64,000 nt of DNA, from NCBI GenBank assembly GCA_944381625.1, contig CALWLW010000005.1, positions 1-64,000 on the forward strand, given 5' to 3'. A program made the translations under genes and the position numbers. The DNA is from an uncultured Lachnoclostridium sp. (GTDB lineage Bacteria > Bacillota > Clostridia > Lachnospirales > Lachnospiraceae). Each line of letters begins with the position of its first letter. The stretch's first letter is position 1. The notes under the pieces were generated by a model. The model saw only the letters and a list, made by a program, of their open reading frames with translations, did not search any database and had not been told where the DNA came from. Shown here one piece after another: positions 6,531-14,766 of the stretch.

Positions 6531-8585
6531 ATGAGCGAAAAACATGGCAATCTTTCCATAAACAGCGATAATATTTTCCCGATTATCAAGAAATGGCTGT
6601 ATTCGGGCCACGATATTTTCATGCGCGAGCTGATTTCCAACGGCTGCGACGCGATCACAAAGCGTAAGAAACTGGATATGGTGGGTGAATGCACGCTTCC
6701 GGAGGACTATAAACCGCAGGTTCATGTGGTGGTGAACCCGGAAGAGAAGACGCTGAAATTCATCGATAACGGTCTTGGAATGACGGCGGACGAGGTGGAG
6801 GAGTATATCAACCAGATCGCGTTTTCCGGCGCTACGGATTTCCTGGAGAAATACAAGGATAAGGCAAACGAAGACCAGATTATCGGACATTTTGGTCTGG
6901 GATTCTATTCCGCGTTTATGGTGGCGGACGAGGTGCACATCGATACCCTTTCCTGTCAGGAGGGGGCGCAGGCTGTGCACTGGGAATGCGACGGCGGCAC
7001 AGAGTTCCAGATGAGCGACGGAGACCGCACGGAGGTGGGAACGGAGATTACGCTGTTCCTGAACGAAGACTGCACGGAATTTGCCAATGAGTACCGGGCT
7101 AGAGAGGTGATCTCCAAATACTGCGCATTTATGCCTGTGGAGATCTTTCTTTCCAGGGCAAATGCCGAGCAGGAATACGAGACCATCGATAAAGACGAGC
7201 TGAGAGACGACGACGTGGTTGTGGAGCATATCCACGAAGAGGCGAAGACGGAAGAGATCGAGAAGGAAGACGGGACGAAAGAGGTTCAGGAGATCTCTCC
7301 GGCCAGAGACCGGGTGAAGATCAACAAACGCCCTGTTTCCCTGAGCGATATCCATCCTCTCTGGACCAAGCACCCCAACGAGTGTACGGAGGAAGAGTAC
7401 AAGGAATTCTACCGCAAGGTATTCCAGGATTATAAGGAGCCGCTGTTCTGGATCCACCTGAACATGGATTATCCGTTTAATTTAAAGGGAATTCTGTATT
7501 TCCCGAAGATCAACATGGAGTACGAGTCCATTGAGGGTACGATCAAGCTGTACAACAACCAGGTCTTTATCGCGGATAACATCAAGGAAGTGATTCCGGA
7601 GTTCCTGCTCCTGCTCAAAGGCGTGATCGACTGCCCGGATCTCCCGCTGAACGTGTCCAGGAGCGCGCTGCAGAACGATGGATTCGTGAAGAAGATCGCG
7701 GATTATATCACGAAAAAGGTAGCGGACAAGCTGAGCGGCATGTGCAAGACGGACCGGGAGAATTATGAAAAATACTGGGACGATATCAACCCGTTCATCA
7801 AATTCGGATGCATCAAGGATGAGAAGTTCTGCGAACGCATGGGCGACTATGTTCTCTTCAAGGATCTGGATGGAAAATATATGACCCTGAAGGACTATGT
7901 GGGCGAAGAGCCGAAGACTGAGGGAGCCCAGGAAGAGGCCAAAACGGAAGACGCACAGGACGGCGGCGCTGAGAAAGAAGAAAAGAAGACCACCGTTTAC
8001 TATGTGACGGATGAGATTCAGCAGAGCCAGTATATTAATATGTTCCGTGAGCACGGCATGAACGCGGTGATCCTGAAACATAACATCGACGCTCCGTTTA
8101 TCAGCCATCTGGAAGCCAAGAATGAGCATGTCAAATTTCAGCGCATCGACGCGGATGTGACGGATACTATGAAAGAGGAAGTCTCCGGGGATGAGCTGAA
8201 GGAAGAGACAGACGCGCTGACCGCATTGTTCCGTAAGGCTCTGAACAATGAGAAGCTGGAAGTGAAGGTGGAGAAATTAAAGAGCGAAAAAGTCTCCTCC
8301 ATGATGATCCTTTCTGAGGAGAGCCGCAGGATGCAGGAGATGATGAAGATGTACAACATGTATGGAATGGATCCGTCCATGTTTGGCGCAAGCTCCACGT
8401 TGGTGCTGAATGCCAATAACGCGCTGGTGAAATATCTGTTTGAGCATCCGGAAGGAGAACATACGAGCATGATCTGCGAGCAGCTCTATGACCTGGCCAT
8501 GATCAGCCAGCAGCCGTTGAATCCGGATGAGATGACGAGATTCATCCAGCGGAGCAACGAGATCATGATGCTTCTGGCCAATTAA
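6531..8585 (+). CDS. htpG: Molecular chaperone HtpG (Hsp90)
   Basis: This is an ATP-dependent cytosolic chaperone of 684 residues. The N-terminal GHKL ATPase domain shows LFMREL-type ISNGCDAITK (family SNAxDA; here SNGCDA), DNGLGM and GHFGLGFYSAFMVAD. The middle domain has LWIHLN-like FWIHLNMDYPFNLKGILYFP and LNVSRSALQND. A clostridial-type acidic insertion (about residues 460-490) precedes the C-terminal dimerisation region, which ends RSNEIMMLLAN. It is monocistronic, with its own promoter and a CIRCE operator. The next gene is convergent. Confidence 0.97.
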   Translation: MSEKHGNLSINSDNIFPIIKKWLYSGHDIFMRELISNGCDAITKRKKLDMVGECTLPEDYKPQVHVVVNPEEKTLKFIDNGLGMTADEVEEYINQIAFSGATDFLEKYKDKANEDQIIGHFGLGFYSAFMVADEVHIDTLSCQEGAQAVHWECDGGTEFQMSDGDRTEVGTEITLFLNEDCTEFANEYRAREVISKYCAFMPVEIFLSRANAEQEYETIDKDELRDDDVVVEHIHEEAKTEEIEKEDGTKEVQEISPARDRVKINKRPVSLSDIHPLWTKHPNECTEEEYKEFYRKVFQDYKEPLFWIHLNMDYPFNLKGILYFPKINMEYESIEGTIKLYNNQVFIADNIKEVIPEFLLLLKGVIDCPDLPLNVSRSALQNDGFVKKIADYITKKVADKLSGMCKTDRENYEKYWDDINPFIKFGCIKDEKFCERMGDYVLFKDLDGKYMTLKDYVGEEPKTEGAQEEAKTEDAQDGGAEKEEKKTTVYYVTDEIQQSQYINMFREHGMNAVILKHNIDAPFISHLEAKNEHVKFQRIDADVTDTMKEEVSGDELKEETDALTALFRKALNNEKLEVKVEKLKSEKVSSMMILSEESRRMQEMMKMYNMYGMDPSMFGASSTLVLNANNALVKYLFEHPEGEHTSMICEQLYDLAMISQQPLNPDEMTRFIQRSNEIMMLLAN

Positions 8586-8597
8586 TCAACAGAAAAA

Positions 8598-9095
8598 TCA
8601 GACCGTCTGGACTGGAATTGCCTGACGGCGGAAAAATCTTTGGACCATGTCATCCCAGGCATGGTCCAATTCTTTGTCCAGGGTAAAGACAGAGAGGGAT
8701 GTGCCTGTGGTGCACAGCAGGGAGTGCCCGTCATAGCGGAGATTCAGAAGCAGGGCGCGCACCTGGCCGGCGGAGATGGAACCATGGGTCTGGGAAAGGA
8801 ATTTTTCTGTATTGCCGCGTGAGAGCTGGAGCGTAAAACGGAAGGAGAGCGGCGTACGCTTTCCCTTGATCAGATCCAGGCAGAAGGGACGGACTTCGCC
8901 CCACAGCGCGAGCTGCCGATCTTCCATGTTTTCCTGCTCCTGGGTATAAAAATACTCCGGGTGGAGTCCGCCGTCGATATGGAATGTGGCGAAGGTGGTG
9001 ACGGTTCCTTCCAAAAGAAGAAAAGAATCAAACGCTTCGCTCAGAAGGAATTGTTTCATAAAGGTCTTAACATCAGCAATCTGCAAAGCAATCAT
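8598..9095 (-). CDS. DUF5721 family protein
   Basis: The start is the ATG at 9095 (MIALQIADVKTFMKQFLL), preceded by CAGGAGGCAGGCC, giving 165 residues. A longer reading from 9140 lacks a ribosome binding site. The sequence (FDSFLLLEGTVTTFATFHIDG, then FTLQLSRGNTEKFL) matches my memory of the Lachnospiraceae family DUF5721. There are no transmembrane helices or catalytic motifs. Function is unknown. It lies between htpG (convergent) and a divergent DegV gene. Confidence 0.8.
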   Translation of the reverse strand: MIALQIADVKTFMKQFLLSEAFDSFLLLEGTVTTFATFHIDGGLHPEYFYTQEQENMEDRQLALWGEVRPFCLDLIKGKRTPLSFRFTLQLSRGNTEKFLSQTHGSISAGQVRALLLNLRYDGHSLLCTTGTSLSVFTLDKELDHAWDDMVQRFFRRQAIPVQTV

Positions 9096-9266
9096 GGCCT
9101 GCCTCCTGTACAGAAAATAGTTGTCTCTATTATAATGCAAAAAACGGCGCTTTTCCAGAGAAAACCCCTGTTCCGTCCTATTGCATATTTATGTATATTA
9201 TGGTAATATAATGTGGTATTGAAAACTACGTCTTGAATGAAATATATTTTAAGGATGGTACGGGAT

Positions 9267-10106
9267 ATGAGTTATCGAATTGTGGTAGACAGCTGCGGAG
9301 AATTTACGGAGGAGATGAAGAAAGATCCTCATTTTGTACATGCAGCCCTTCATCTGGAGATCGACGGGGAGGAATTTGTGGACGACGACAGCTTCGACCG
9401 TCTGGATTTCCTGAAAAAGATGGCGGCCAGTCCCAACTGTCCCAAGTCCAGCTGCCCCTCACCGGAGGTGTACCGGGAAGCTTTCGACTGCGGGGCGGAT
9501 CACTTATATGCGGTGACGCTTTCCGCGGAGCTGAGCGGCTCCTACAACAGCGCCGTACTGGGGAAGAACCTCTATGAAGAGGAGCACCCGGAGGCGAAGG
9601 TTCACGTGTTCAACTCCTGCTCGGCCGCCGTGGGCGAGACAAAGATTGCGCTGAAGATCCAGGAATGCGAAGAAGCTGGGATGAGCTTTGCGGAGACGGT
9701 AGAGACCGTGGAACGTTTTACCCTGGAGATGCACACATATTTTGTACTGGAGACGTTGGAAAACCTGAGAAAGAACGGACGGCTCAGCGCAGTCAAAGCA
9801 TTTGTGGCTTCCGCGCTCAACATCAAGCCGGTCATGGGAGCAACGGACCAGGGCGTGATCATTCAGCTTGGCCAGGCGCGGGGGATGCAGAAGGCTCTGC
9901 GCAAGATGGTGGAAGTGATGGCTGAGGAAGTGAAGAATCCGGAGGAGAAGGTTCTGGGTCTGGTACACTGCAATAACCGGGAACGTGCAGAATGGGTGAA
10001 GGCAGAGGTCCAGAAGCTGGTGAAGGTAAAAGATATTATCATTGTGGAATCTTCCGGAGTCAGCACACTGTATGCCGCTCAGGGCGGGATTATTATGGTA
10101 GTGTAA
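9267..10106 (+). CDS. DegV family fatty-acid-binding protein
   Basis: DegV/FakB proteins bind a fatty acid and present it to a fatty acid kinase. The protein starts MSYRIVVDSCGEFTEEM and contains YAVTLSAELSGSYNSAVLG, a typical DegV lipid-pocket segment, then LENLRKNGRLSAVKAF and NIKPVM. The chosen ATG (9267) follows AAGGATGG; an upstream ATG at 9237 adds ten residues not seen in the family. Length is 279 residues. No FakA kinase gene is in the window. The gene is convergent with apbE and their 3' ends overlap by 14 bp. Confidence 0.92.
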   Translation: MSYRIVVDSCGEFTEEMKKDPHFVHAALHLEIDGEEFVDDDSFDRLDFLKKMAASPNCPKSSCPSPEVYREAFDCGADHLYAVTLSAELSGSYNSAVLGKNLYEEEHPEAKVHVFNSCSAAVGETKIALKIQECEEAGMSFAETVETVERFTLEMHTYFVLETLENLRKNGRLSAVKAFVASALNIKPVMGATDQGVIIQLGQARGMQKALRKMVEVMAEEVKNPEEKVLGLVHCNNRERAEWVKAEVQKLVKVKDIIIVESSGVSTLYAAQGGIIMVV

Positions 10107-11142
10107 GGCTCTCCTTCAGATCCACAGCCACGTGTTCTTCAAATCCCTGGCTGAAGTGAAGTTCGCCGTCTTCGGTGATAAAGACGGCATGGATGTCTGG
10201 GAGACGGTCGATGAGTTCCATGCCTTTTTCCAGCCCCATGGCGAAACAGGCGGTGCTCAGGCCGTCGCCGTCCAGGGATTTTTCAGAGATAATGGTCACG
10301 GACACCAGACCGTTGTCGTAAGGATAGCCCGTCTCCGGATTGAGGATGTGGTGGTACAGCGTACCGTCCTCCTGAAAATACCGTTCATAGATTCCGGACG
10401 ACACGACAGACTGCCCCGTGATTTCCAGGGAGCCCACGGTCTCGCTGTATCCGGCAAAAGGCTTCTGCAGACCGATCCGGAATGGCGAGCCGTCGGGACG
10501 GCTCCCGACGCACAGTACATTCCCGCCCAGATCGATGATGGCACTTTGAACTCCCTGCTTAAGCAGATAATCTTTGATCCGATCCGCGATATAGCCTTTC
10601 GCCAAAGCCCCCAGATCCAGTTCCATGCCTTTTTGGGCAAAATGAAGCTGGTTCCCGTCCAGGGTGATATCCTGGATGCTTACCCGTTTCAACGCGTCTT
10701 TGATGGCGTCGCTGTCCGGAACTGTCCCTTCCCCGGAAGTGAAGTCCCAGAGGGAGGATACCGGCGCGATGGAAATATCGAAAGCCCCTCCGGACAGCTC
10801 TCCATAGTACAATCCTGCCGCCGTCAGATCAGCCAGCGGCTTTGACAGCGTGTAAAAACCGTTTTCTTCCGTCAGTTTGCCGGCGTTCAGACGGTACAGT
10901 TCGCTGCCCTCAAGGGTGCGGCTGAAAATTTTCTCATATTGATCGCACAGGTCCAGCGCTCCCTGAAGAATATCCTGATCCTGAGAATCGTAAAGGGTCA
11001 CGGTCACGACGGTATTCAGCTTGAAAGCTGTGGCTGAGACCGGCTCGCTTTGCCGGGTTTTCGTATAAGTAATGCCAAAGATTCCGAAGACGGAAACAGC
11101 CGCGGCGGCTGCCAGCAGAATTTTTATTGTTCGGTCTGTCAT
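10093..11142 (-). CDS. apbE: FAD:protein FMN transferase (ApbE)
   Basis: It attaches FMN covalently to threonines of flavoproteins such as RnfG/NqrC. The start is the ATG at 11142 (MTDRTIKILLAAAAAV), preceded by AAAGGAGTCC; a 15-residue extension is possible but unsupported. One N-terminal hydrophobic segment (residues about 7-24) anchors or exports it, and there is no clear lipobox Cys. Family motifs: ELDLGALAKGYIAD, IDLGGNVLCVGSRPDGSPF, SGIYERYF, HHILNPETGYP and the metal-binding DGLSTACFAMG. The partner flavoprotein is not in the window. It is followed on the same strand side by a small membrane protein gene upstream. Confidence 0.93.
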   Translation of the reverse strand: MTDRTIKILLAAAAAVSVFGIFGITYTKTRQSEPVSATAFKLNTVVTVTLYDSQDQDILQGALDLCDQYEKIFSRTLEGSELYRLNAGKLTEENGFYTLSKPLADLTAAGLYYGELSGGAFDISIAPVSSLWDFTSGEGTVPDSDAIKDALKRVSIQDITLDGNQLHFAQKGMELDLGALAKGYIADRIKDYLLKQGVQSAIIDLGGNVLCVGSRPDGSPFRIGLQKPFAGYSETVGSLEITGQSVVSSGIYERYFQEDGTLYHHILNPETGYPYDNGLVSVTIISEKSLDGDGLSTACFAMGLEKGMELIDRLPDIHAVFITEDGELHFSQGFEEHVAVDLKESLTLP

Positions 11143-11204
11143 AAAGGACTCCTTTGCCAGAAAATCAAATTCCCCGATGCAGGCCATCCGCCGGCCCGCT
11201 TACG

Positions 11205-11262
11205 CTGGAATAAAAATACTCCCTCCCGGAAAGCGGCCTGAAATCCGCCTGTCCAAAAGGGA
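11205..11262 (-). terminator. Possible branched terminator upstream of apbE
   Basis: On the minus strand CTCCCT pairs with AGGGAG around an inner GCGG/CCGC hairpin and is followed by TATTTTTA. It would terminate the small membrane protein gene before apbE. The long branched loop makes it a weak call. Confidence 0.3.
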
Positions 11263-11290
11263 GACTTTCGTCGGCCCGTCGAGCTTTCGC

Positions 11291-11530
11291 TTATTCGGTT
11301 CCCAGAGACATCATGTAGTCGTCCAGGGCGCTTACATCTGCCGTCACCGGGCGGTTGTTCACGCTGTCCCAATAGCTGTCCACTGCGGAATAACCGATCC
11401 AGCATACCAGCGCAAGGGCGATAACGCCCGCGCAGATCTTTCCGATGAAGATTTCTCTTTTCTTCTTTGCCTGGATCGCTTTGCGGTTCTTTTTCTGCTC
11501 TTTATAACGGTCTACTTTTTCCTGACTCAT
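11291..11530 (-). CDS. Small single-pass membrane protein, function unknown
   Basis: This 79-residue protein has a very basic N-terminus (VDRYKEQKKNRKAIQAKKKR), one hydrophobic helix (about residues 32-50, GKICAGVIALALVCWIGYSA) and an acidic tail. The positive side suggests the N-terminus is cytoplasmic. I do not recognise a family. An AGGATAAAATATG context and an extended -10 (TGGTATAAT, -10 at 11614-11619 on the minus strand) support expression. Confidence 0.7.
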   Translation of the reverse strand: MSQEKVDRYKEQKKNRKAIQAKKKREIFIGKICAGVIALALVCWIGYSAVDSYWDSVNNRPVTADVSALDDYMMSLGTE

Positions 11531-11613
11531 ATTTTATCCTGCCTTTTCCATAACCTGAATATTCGCAGTGCATTGCTTGATTCTGCTTCCGCACTGCTCA
11601 TGCCTTACTGCAT

Positions 11614-11622
11614 ATTATACCA
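11614..11622 (-). promoter_or_regulatory. Extended -10 promoter for the small membrane protein gene
   Basis: The minus strand reads TGGTATAAT, a TGn-extended -10 box with no good -35. It lies about 85 bp upstream of the ATG at 11530. Confidence 0.5.
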
Positions 11623-11750
11623 TACTCCCGCGTGATTTCCATACTTTTTTTCGGTGATGCGGAATGGGAATGCAGGCGGCGCGGAGTGGGGAACATTGGC
11701 GGTATGGAAACATCCCTCCGCGGAATACTATGCTTTTAGAAATATTTTAG

Positions 11751-11779
11751 TTGCGTTTGCGGAGGTTTCAGGCTATAAT
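11751..11779 (+). promoter_or_regulatory. Promoter of the DUF368 gene
   Basis: TTGCGT (11751-11756) and TATAAT (11774-11779) are 17 bp apart. They lie 48 bp before the ATG. The rest of 11623-11750 holds no gene or clear structure that I can see. Confidence 0.7.
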
Positions 11780-11826
11780 AACCCTGTCATCGGCGCAGAA
11801 AGATTATAATCGGGAAAGGAAGCTGT

Positions 11827-12669
11827 ATGAAAGAAAATAAATCCGAAACGTTGACATTTGCACTGCGTGTGTTGCAGGGTATGCTGCTGGGAGTGGGAGC
11901 GGTGCTCCCGGGAGTTTCGGGCGGCGTGCTGTGCGTGGCATTCGGAATCTATAAACCGGTGATGGAGATTCTTTCAGATCCGGGGAAATCGTTCAAACGT
12001 CATCTGCCGCTGCTGGCACCGGTTTTGGCGGGAGCTGCGGCGGGTTTTTTCGGAGTGGCCAGGATTTTGTCCTTTTTTCTGGAAATGTATCCGAACCAGT
12101 CCGTATGCCTGTTTGTGGGGCTGATTGCGGGCATGCTCCCGTCATTGTTTCGGGAGGCGGGGGAAAATGGAAGGCCGAAGGGCTGCATGACGGCGCTTTG
12201 TCTATGCTTTGCCGCGATTGTGCTTTTGCTGGTTTCGCTGGAGTTGTTCTCCGTGACAATCATTCCCAGTAAAAGATGGTATATGTTCTGCGGCTTTTGT
12301 ATGGCGCTCAGCGTCATCGTGCCTGGAATGAGTTTTTCCACGCTTTTAATGCCCATGGGATTGTACGCGCCGTTTGTGGACGGTCTGGGCAGTTTGAACA
12401 TGGCAATCTTAGTACCGGCAGGGATTGGAGCCGTACTCACGGTGGCTGCTCTGGCGAAGCTGGTGGATTTGATGATGAAAAAGCACTATGCGCTGGTATT
12501 TCATGGTATCATTGGTATTGTGATCGGCGCCACGGTGATGACGGTACCCTTTGGCGGATTTGCAGGCTCATTGGGTTCCGCGGCAGTCAATGGGGCGTGT
12601 ATTGCCGCCGGTTTTGCGGCTGCGCTGGCGCTGGACCGTTTCAACAGCAGTATATCCGCAGTGGATTGA
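11827..12669 (+). CDS. DUF368 family membrane protein (probable polyprenyl-phosphate transporter)
   Basis: The 280-residue polytopic membrane protein has the DUF368 signature QGMLLGVGAVLPGVSGGVLCVAFGIY near its N-terminus and a second copy of the repeat at IVPGMSFSTLLMPMGLY, consistent with the inverted internal repeat of the family. About eight helices are visible. DUF368 (UptA/PopT) proteins have been shown in other Firmicutes to recycle undecaprenyl phosphate across the membrane; the role here is by homology. GGGAAAGGAAGCTGT precedes the ATG. It is followed by a small gene in the same direction. Confidence 0.92.
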   Translation: MKENKSETLTFALRVLQGMLLGVGAVLPGVSGGVLCVAFGIYKPVMEILSDPGKSFKRHLPLLAPVLAGAAAGFFGVARILSFFLEMYPNQSVCLFVGLIAGMLPSLFREAGENGRPKGCMTALCLCFAAIVLLLVSLELFSVTIIPSKRWYMFCGFCMALSVIVPGMSFSTLLMPMGLYAPFVDGLGSLNMAILVPAGIGAVLTVAALAKLVDLMMKKHYALVFHGIIGIVIGATVMTVPFGGFAGSLGSAAVNGACIAAGFAAALALDRFNSSISAVD

Positions 12670-12705
12670 CGGCCCGGGCTTTATGCAGAAGAGGAGGTTA
12701 TTATT

Positions 12706-12960
12706 ATGGAAGGAAAGGAACAGGGACGTCTGGCAAAAGTATTGGCGTTCATTCAGGAACGGGGCTGGAAATATACCGTGACGGAGGAAGACGGATGCGG
12801 AAGCATTGACTTCGAGTACCGGGGAGTCCCTTATCATATCTGGGAGTTTCATGACGGCGAATGGGGGGTGGAGACCAACCTGCGCCATGGAGGACGTCAG
12901 GAAGAGATTCTTGGGGATTATGAAGCCGAGATGCTGGAGATTATGAAGGACTGGCACTGA
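12706..12960 (+). CDS. Small acidic hypothetical protein
   Basis: This 84-residue protein (EGKEQGRLAKVLAFIQERGW, then SIDFEYRGVPYHIWEFHDGEWGVETN) is acidic and soluble, with no motif I recognise. AGAGGAGG is 10 bp before the ATG. It is 36 bp after the DUF368 gene and ends before a strong terminator, so it is probably cotranscribed. I think it is a conserved Lachnospiraceae family but cannot name it. Confidence 0.7.
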   Translation: MEGKEQGRLAKVLAFIQERGWKYTVTEEDGCGSIDFEYRGVPYHIWEFHDGEWGVETNLRHGGRQEEILGDYEAEMLEIMKDWH

Positions 12961-13000
12961 GGCTGTGGTGAATTGTATCTGGATACAGACAGAAAAACAG

Positions 13001-13049
13001 GCAGGCTGTTCTGGAAAACAGGAAAGGTTTTCAGGACAGCCTGCTTTTT
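13001..13049. terminator. Strong terminator between convergent genes
   Basis: GCAGGCTGTTCTGGAAAAC pairs with its complement ending GACAGCCTGC (13031-13044) and is followed by TTTTT. The stem has almost no mismatches. It ends the DUF368 operon and lies just before the 3' end of the convergent HTH gene. Confidence 0.92.
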
Positions 13050-13054
13050 GCATC

Positions 13055-13267
13055 CTATTTTTTGCTGGCATCTGTCCTGTCGAACAGGTCGTCAATGGGG
13101 CAGTTCAATACGTCGCTGAGTCTTTCCAGAGTATCGAACCGGATGGATTTTGTTTCGTTGTTTATCAGTTTGGAAAGATTCTGATAGCTCATTACCATTT
13201 GCTTATACAGCCAGTATTTTGTGTGATTTTGTTCGTTAAGTATTTCTATGACTTTTAAGCGCAGCAT
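13055..13267 (-). CDS. Small HTH regulator (Cro/CI-like), divergent from the FHA/kinase operon
   Basis: The start is the ATG at 13267 (MLRLKVIEILNEQNHTKYWL), preceded by GAAGGGACCTGAC; a longer version from 13324 lacks a ribosome binding site. The 70-residue protein is a single HTH_26-type domain: NHTKYWLYKQMVMSYQNLSKL then IRFDTLERLSDVLNCPIDDL. Such short Cro-like proteins bind one palindromic operator. It is divergent from the eight-gene signalling operon, and a dyad (13346-13371) overlaps that operon's promoter. It is the natural candidate for its regulator, by inference. Confidence 0.88.
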   Translation of the reverse strand: MLRLKVIEILNEQNHTKYWLYKQMVMSYQNLSKLINNETKSIRFDTLERLSDVLNCPIDDLFDRTDASKK

Positions 13268-13318
13268 GTCAGGTCCCTTCTCGCCATAATTTGTTTTATT
13301 ATATCTGATGGGAATTAC

Positions 13319-13347
13319 TTGCATAACTTATTTATAAATTATATAAT
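13319..13347 (+). promoter_or_regulatory. Promoter of the FHA/kinase/phosphatase operon
   Basis: TTGCAT (13319-13324) and TATAAT (13342-13347) are 17 bp apart in a very AT-rich stretch. It is the only good promoter I see before the eight-gene operon starting at 13412. Confidence 0.8.
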
Positions 13348-13371
13348 GTATACAATATCTAATCTATACAT
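13346..13371 (+). promoter_or_regulatory. Dyad overlapping the start of the FHA/kinase operon
   Basis: ATGTATA (13346-13352) and TATACAT (13365-13371) form a perfect inverted repeat with a 12-bp spacer. It overlaps the end of the -10 box and the expected transcription start, the usual place for a repressor site. The divergent HTH protein is the likely ligand. Confidence 0.5.
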
Positions 13372-13411
13372 CAGATAAGGAGACATAAGATAAAGGGAGA
13401 GGGAGAACGAG

Positions 13412-14743
13412 ATGGGGAATACTTTTTTCTATCGCCAGGTCAAGTCCGGGGGCGATGAAATAACCTGGAAGGACATCTTTTCAGAATGCCGCAGGAAGCA
13501 TACCAGGCAGGAACTGGAGTACGCGCTGTCGGCGGGTACGTCCATGAATCAGGTTTCGGAAGCGGATATGCTGAAAAAATGGCAGAAGCCCTGGGTTTTT
13601 TACCCGCTGCTCAAGGGAGGTCTTTTGCTGGTGTTCCTGACGTACCTGATCCTGTTTGCCACGATTTTCATAACAGGAATTGTCACGACGGGACTGGTGG
13701 ACATGGTGATGATCATACCGCCCATCGTGATTCCTTTTATTCTGTTGATCTTCATATGGGAGTTGAATATTCCCAAAAACATTTCTATTTACGAGCTTCT
13801 GGCCTATTTTGTGTTTGGCGGCCTGCTTTCCTTCGCGCTGACCGCGTTTATGTATGTGTTTGTCGGCGACGGGCCGGGAATTTTTGCGGCTTCCACTGCG
13901 GCCTTACGTGAAGAGCCGGCTAAACTTTTCGCGGCTGTGATTCTGCTCCTTTTATTTCCCAAGAACAAGAAAATATACGGGCTTACCGGTCTGGTAGTGG
14001 GCGCAGCGGTGGGAGCGGGGTTCGGAGGCTTTGAATCCGTGGAGTATGCGTTTATGATCCAGGGAGAAGGCTTTTTGCTGGGGGCGATCTACAACCAGAT
14101 TATCCGGGGGATCTTTGCCCTGGGCGGCCATGTGCTGTACTGCGCGCCCTATGTGGGAGCGCTGGCCCTGGCGGCGCAGCGGGGAAGGATCGGTCTTCAG
14201 TGTTTCCTGGACAGGGATTTCCTGCTTTTGTTTGCGGCATCCACAGGTCTTCATTTTCTGTGGAACGCAGATATGGGAGGTTTCGTCAAATATATTTTGA
14301 TTATTGTAGTTCTTTGGGTGGAACTGCTGTATGTGGTGAAAAAGTGTCTGTATCAGGTGGTACAGCCCGTCCAGTATAAGAGTTCCGGAGCTCCTGCGGA
14401 TATACCGGCCGCCGGAGCGCGGGGGACGGCGATACAGATCGCAGGGCTGGCAGGCCCGGTGAAAGGAATGGTATGGAGGGGCGGCACGGGAGATCTGCTC
14501 ACCATCGGCAGGGGCGAGGGATGCCGGATCCGCGTGCCTCAGGATACGCGGGGAATCAGCAGGAACCACTGTACCATCCGGTTTTCCGCCCAGGGCTGGG
14601 TGCTGGTGGACGATAATTCCACCTACGGTACGTTTCTGGGAAATGGATACCGGCTGCTGCCGGGAAAAGAACAAAAGCTCAATTCCGGAGATGTGATCTG
14701 CCTGGGAGGGAAGGAGAACGCGTTTCGGATCATCATACTTTAA
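13412..14743 (+). CDS. PrsW-type intramembrane protease with C-terminal FHA domain
   Basis: The first 320 residues form a polytopic membrane region with the PrsW/CPBP-like glutamic protease motifs: REEPAKLF (EExxK, near residue 166), GFGGFESVEYAF (FxxxE, near 207), GGHVLYCAP (His near 239) and LHFLWN (HxxWN, near 281). PrsW members cleave membrane-bound regulators such as anti-sigma factors. The last 85 residues are an FHA domain with GRGEGCRI, GISRNHCTI and DDNSTYGTFLGNGYRL, which should bind phospho-threonine. Protease and FHA in one chain suggests its activity or partner choice depends on kinase action. It is the first gene of the operon. GGGAGAACGAG precedes the ATG. 443 residues. Confidence 0.9.
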   Translation: MGNTFFYRQVKSGGDEITWKDIFSECRRKHTRQELEYALSAGTSMNQVSEADMLKKWQKPWVFYPLLKGGLLLVFLTYLILFATIFITGIVTTGLVDMVMIIPPIVIPFILLIFIWELNIPKNISIYELLAYFVFGGLLSFALTAFMYVFVGDGPGIFAASTAALREEPAKLFAAVILLLLFPKNKKIYGLTGLVVGAAVGAGFGGFESVEYAFMIQGEGFLLGAIYNQIIRGIFALGGHVLYCAPYVGALALAAQRGRIGLQCFLDRDFLLLFAASTGLHFLWNADMGGFVKYILIIVVLWVELLYVVKKCLYQVVQPVQYKSSGAPADIPAAGARGTAIQIAGLAGPVKGMVWRGGTGDLLTIGRGEGCRIRVPQDTRGISRNHCTIRFSAQGWVLVDDNSTYGTFLGNGYRLLPGKEQKLNSGDVICLGGKENAFRIIIL

Positions 14744-14766
14744 AGATTTAATCAGGGGGGAAAGAG

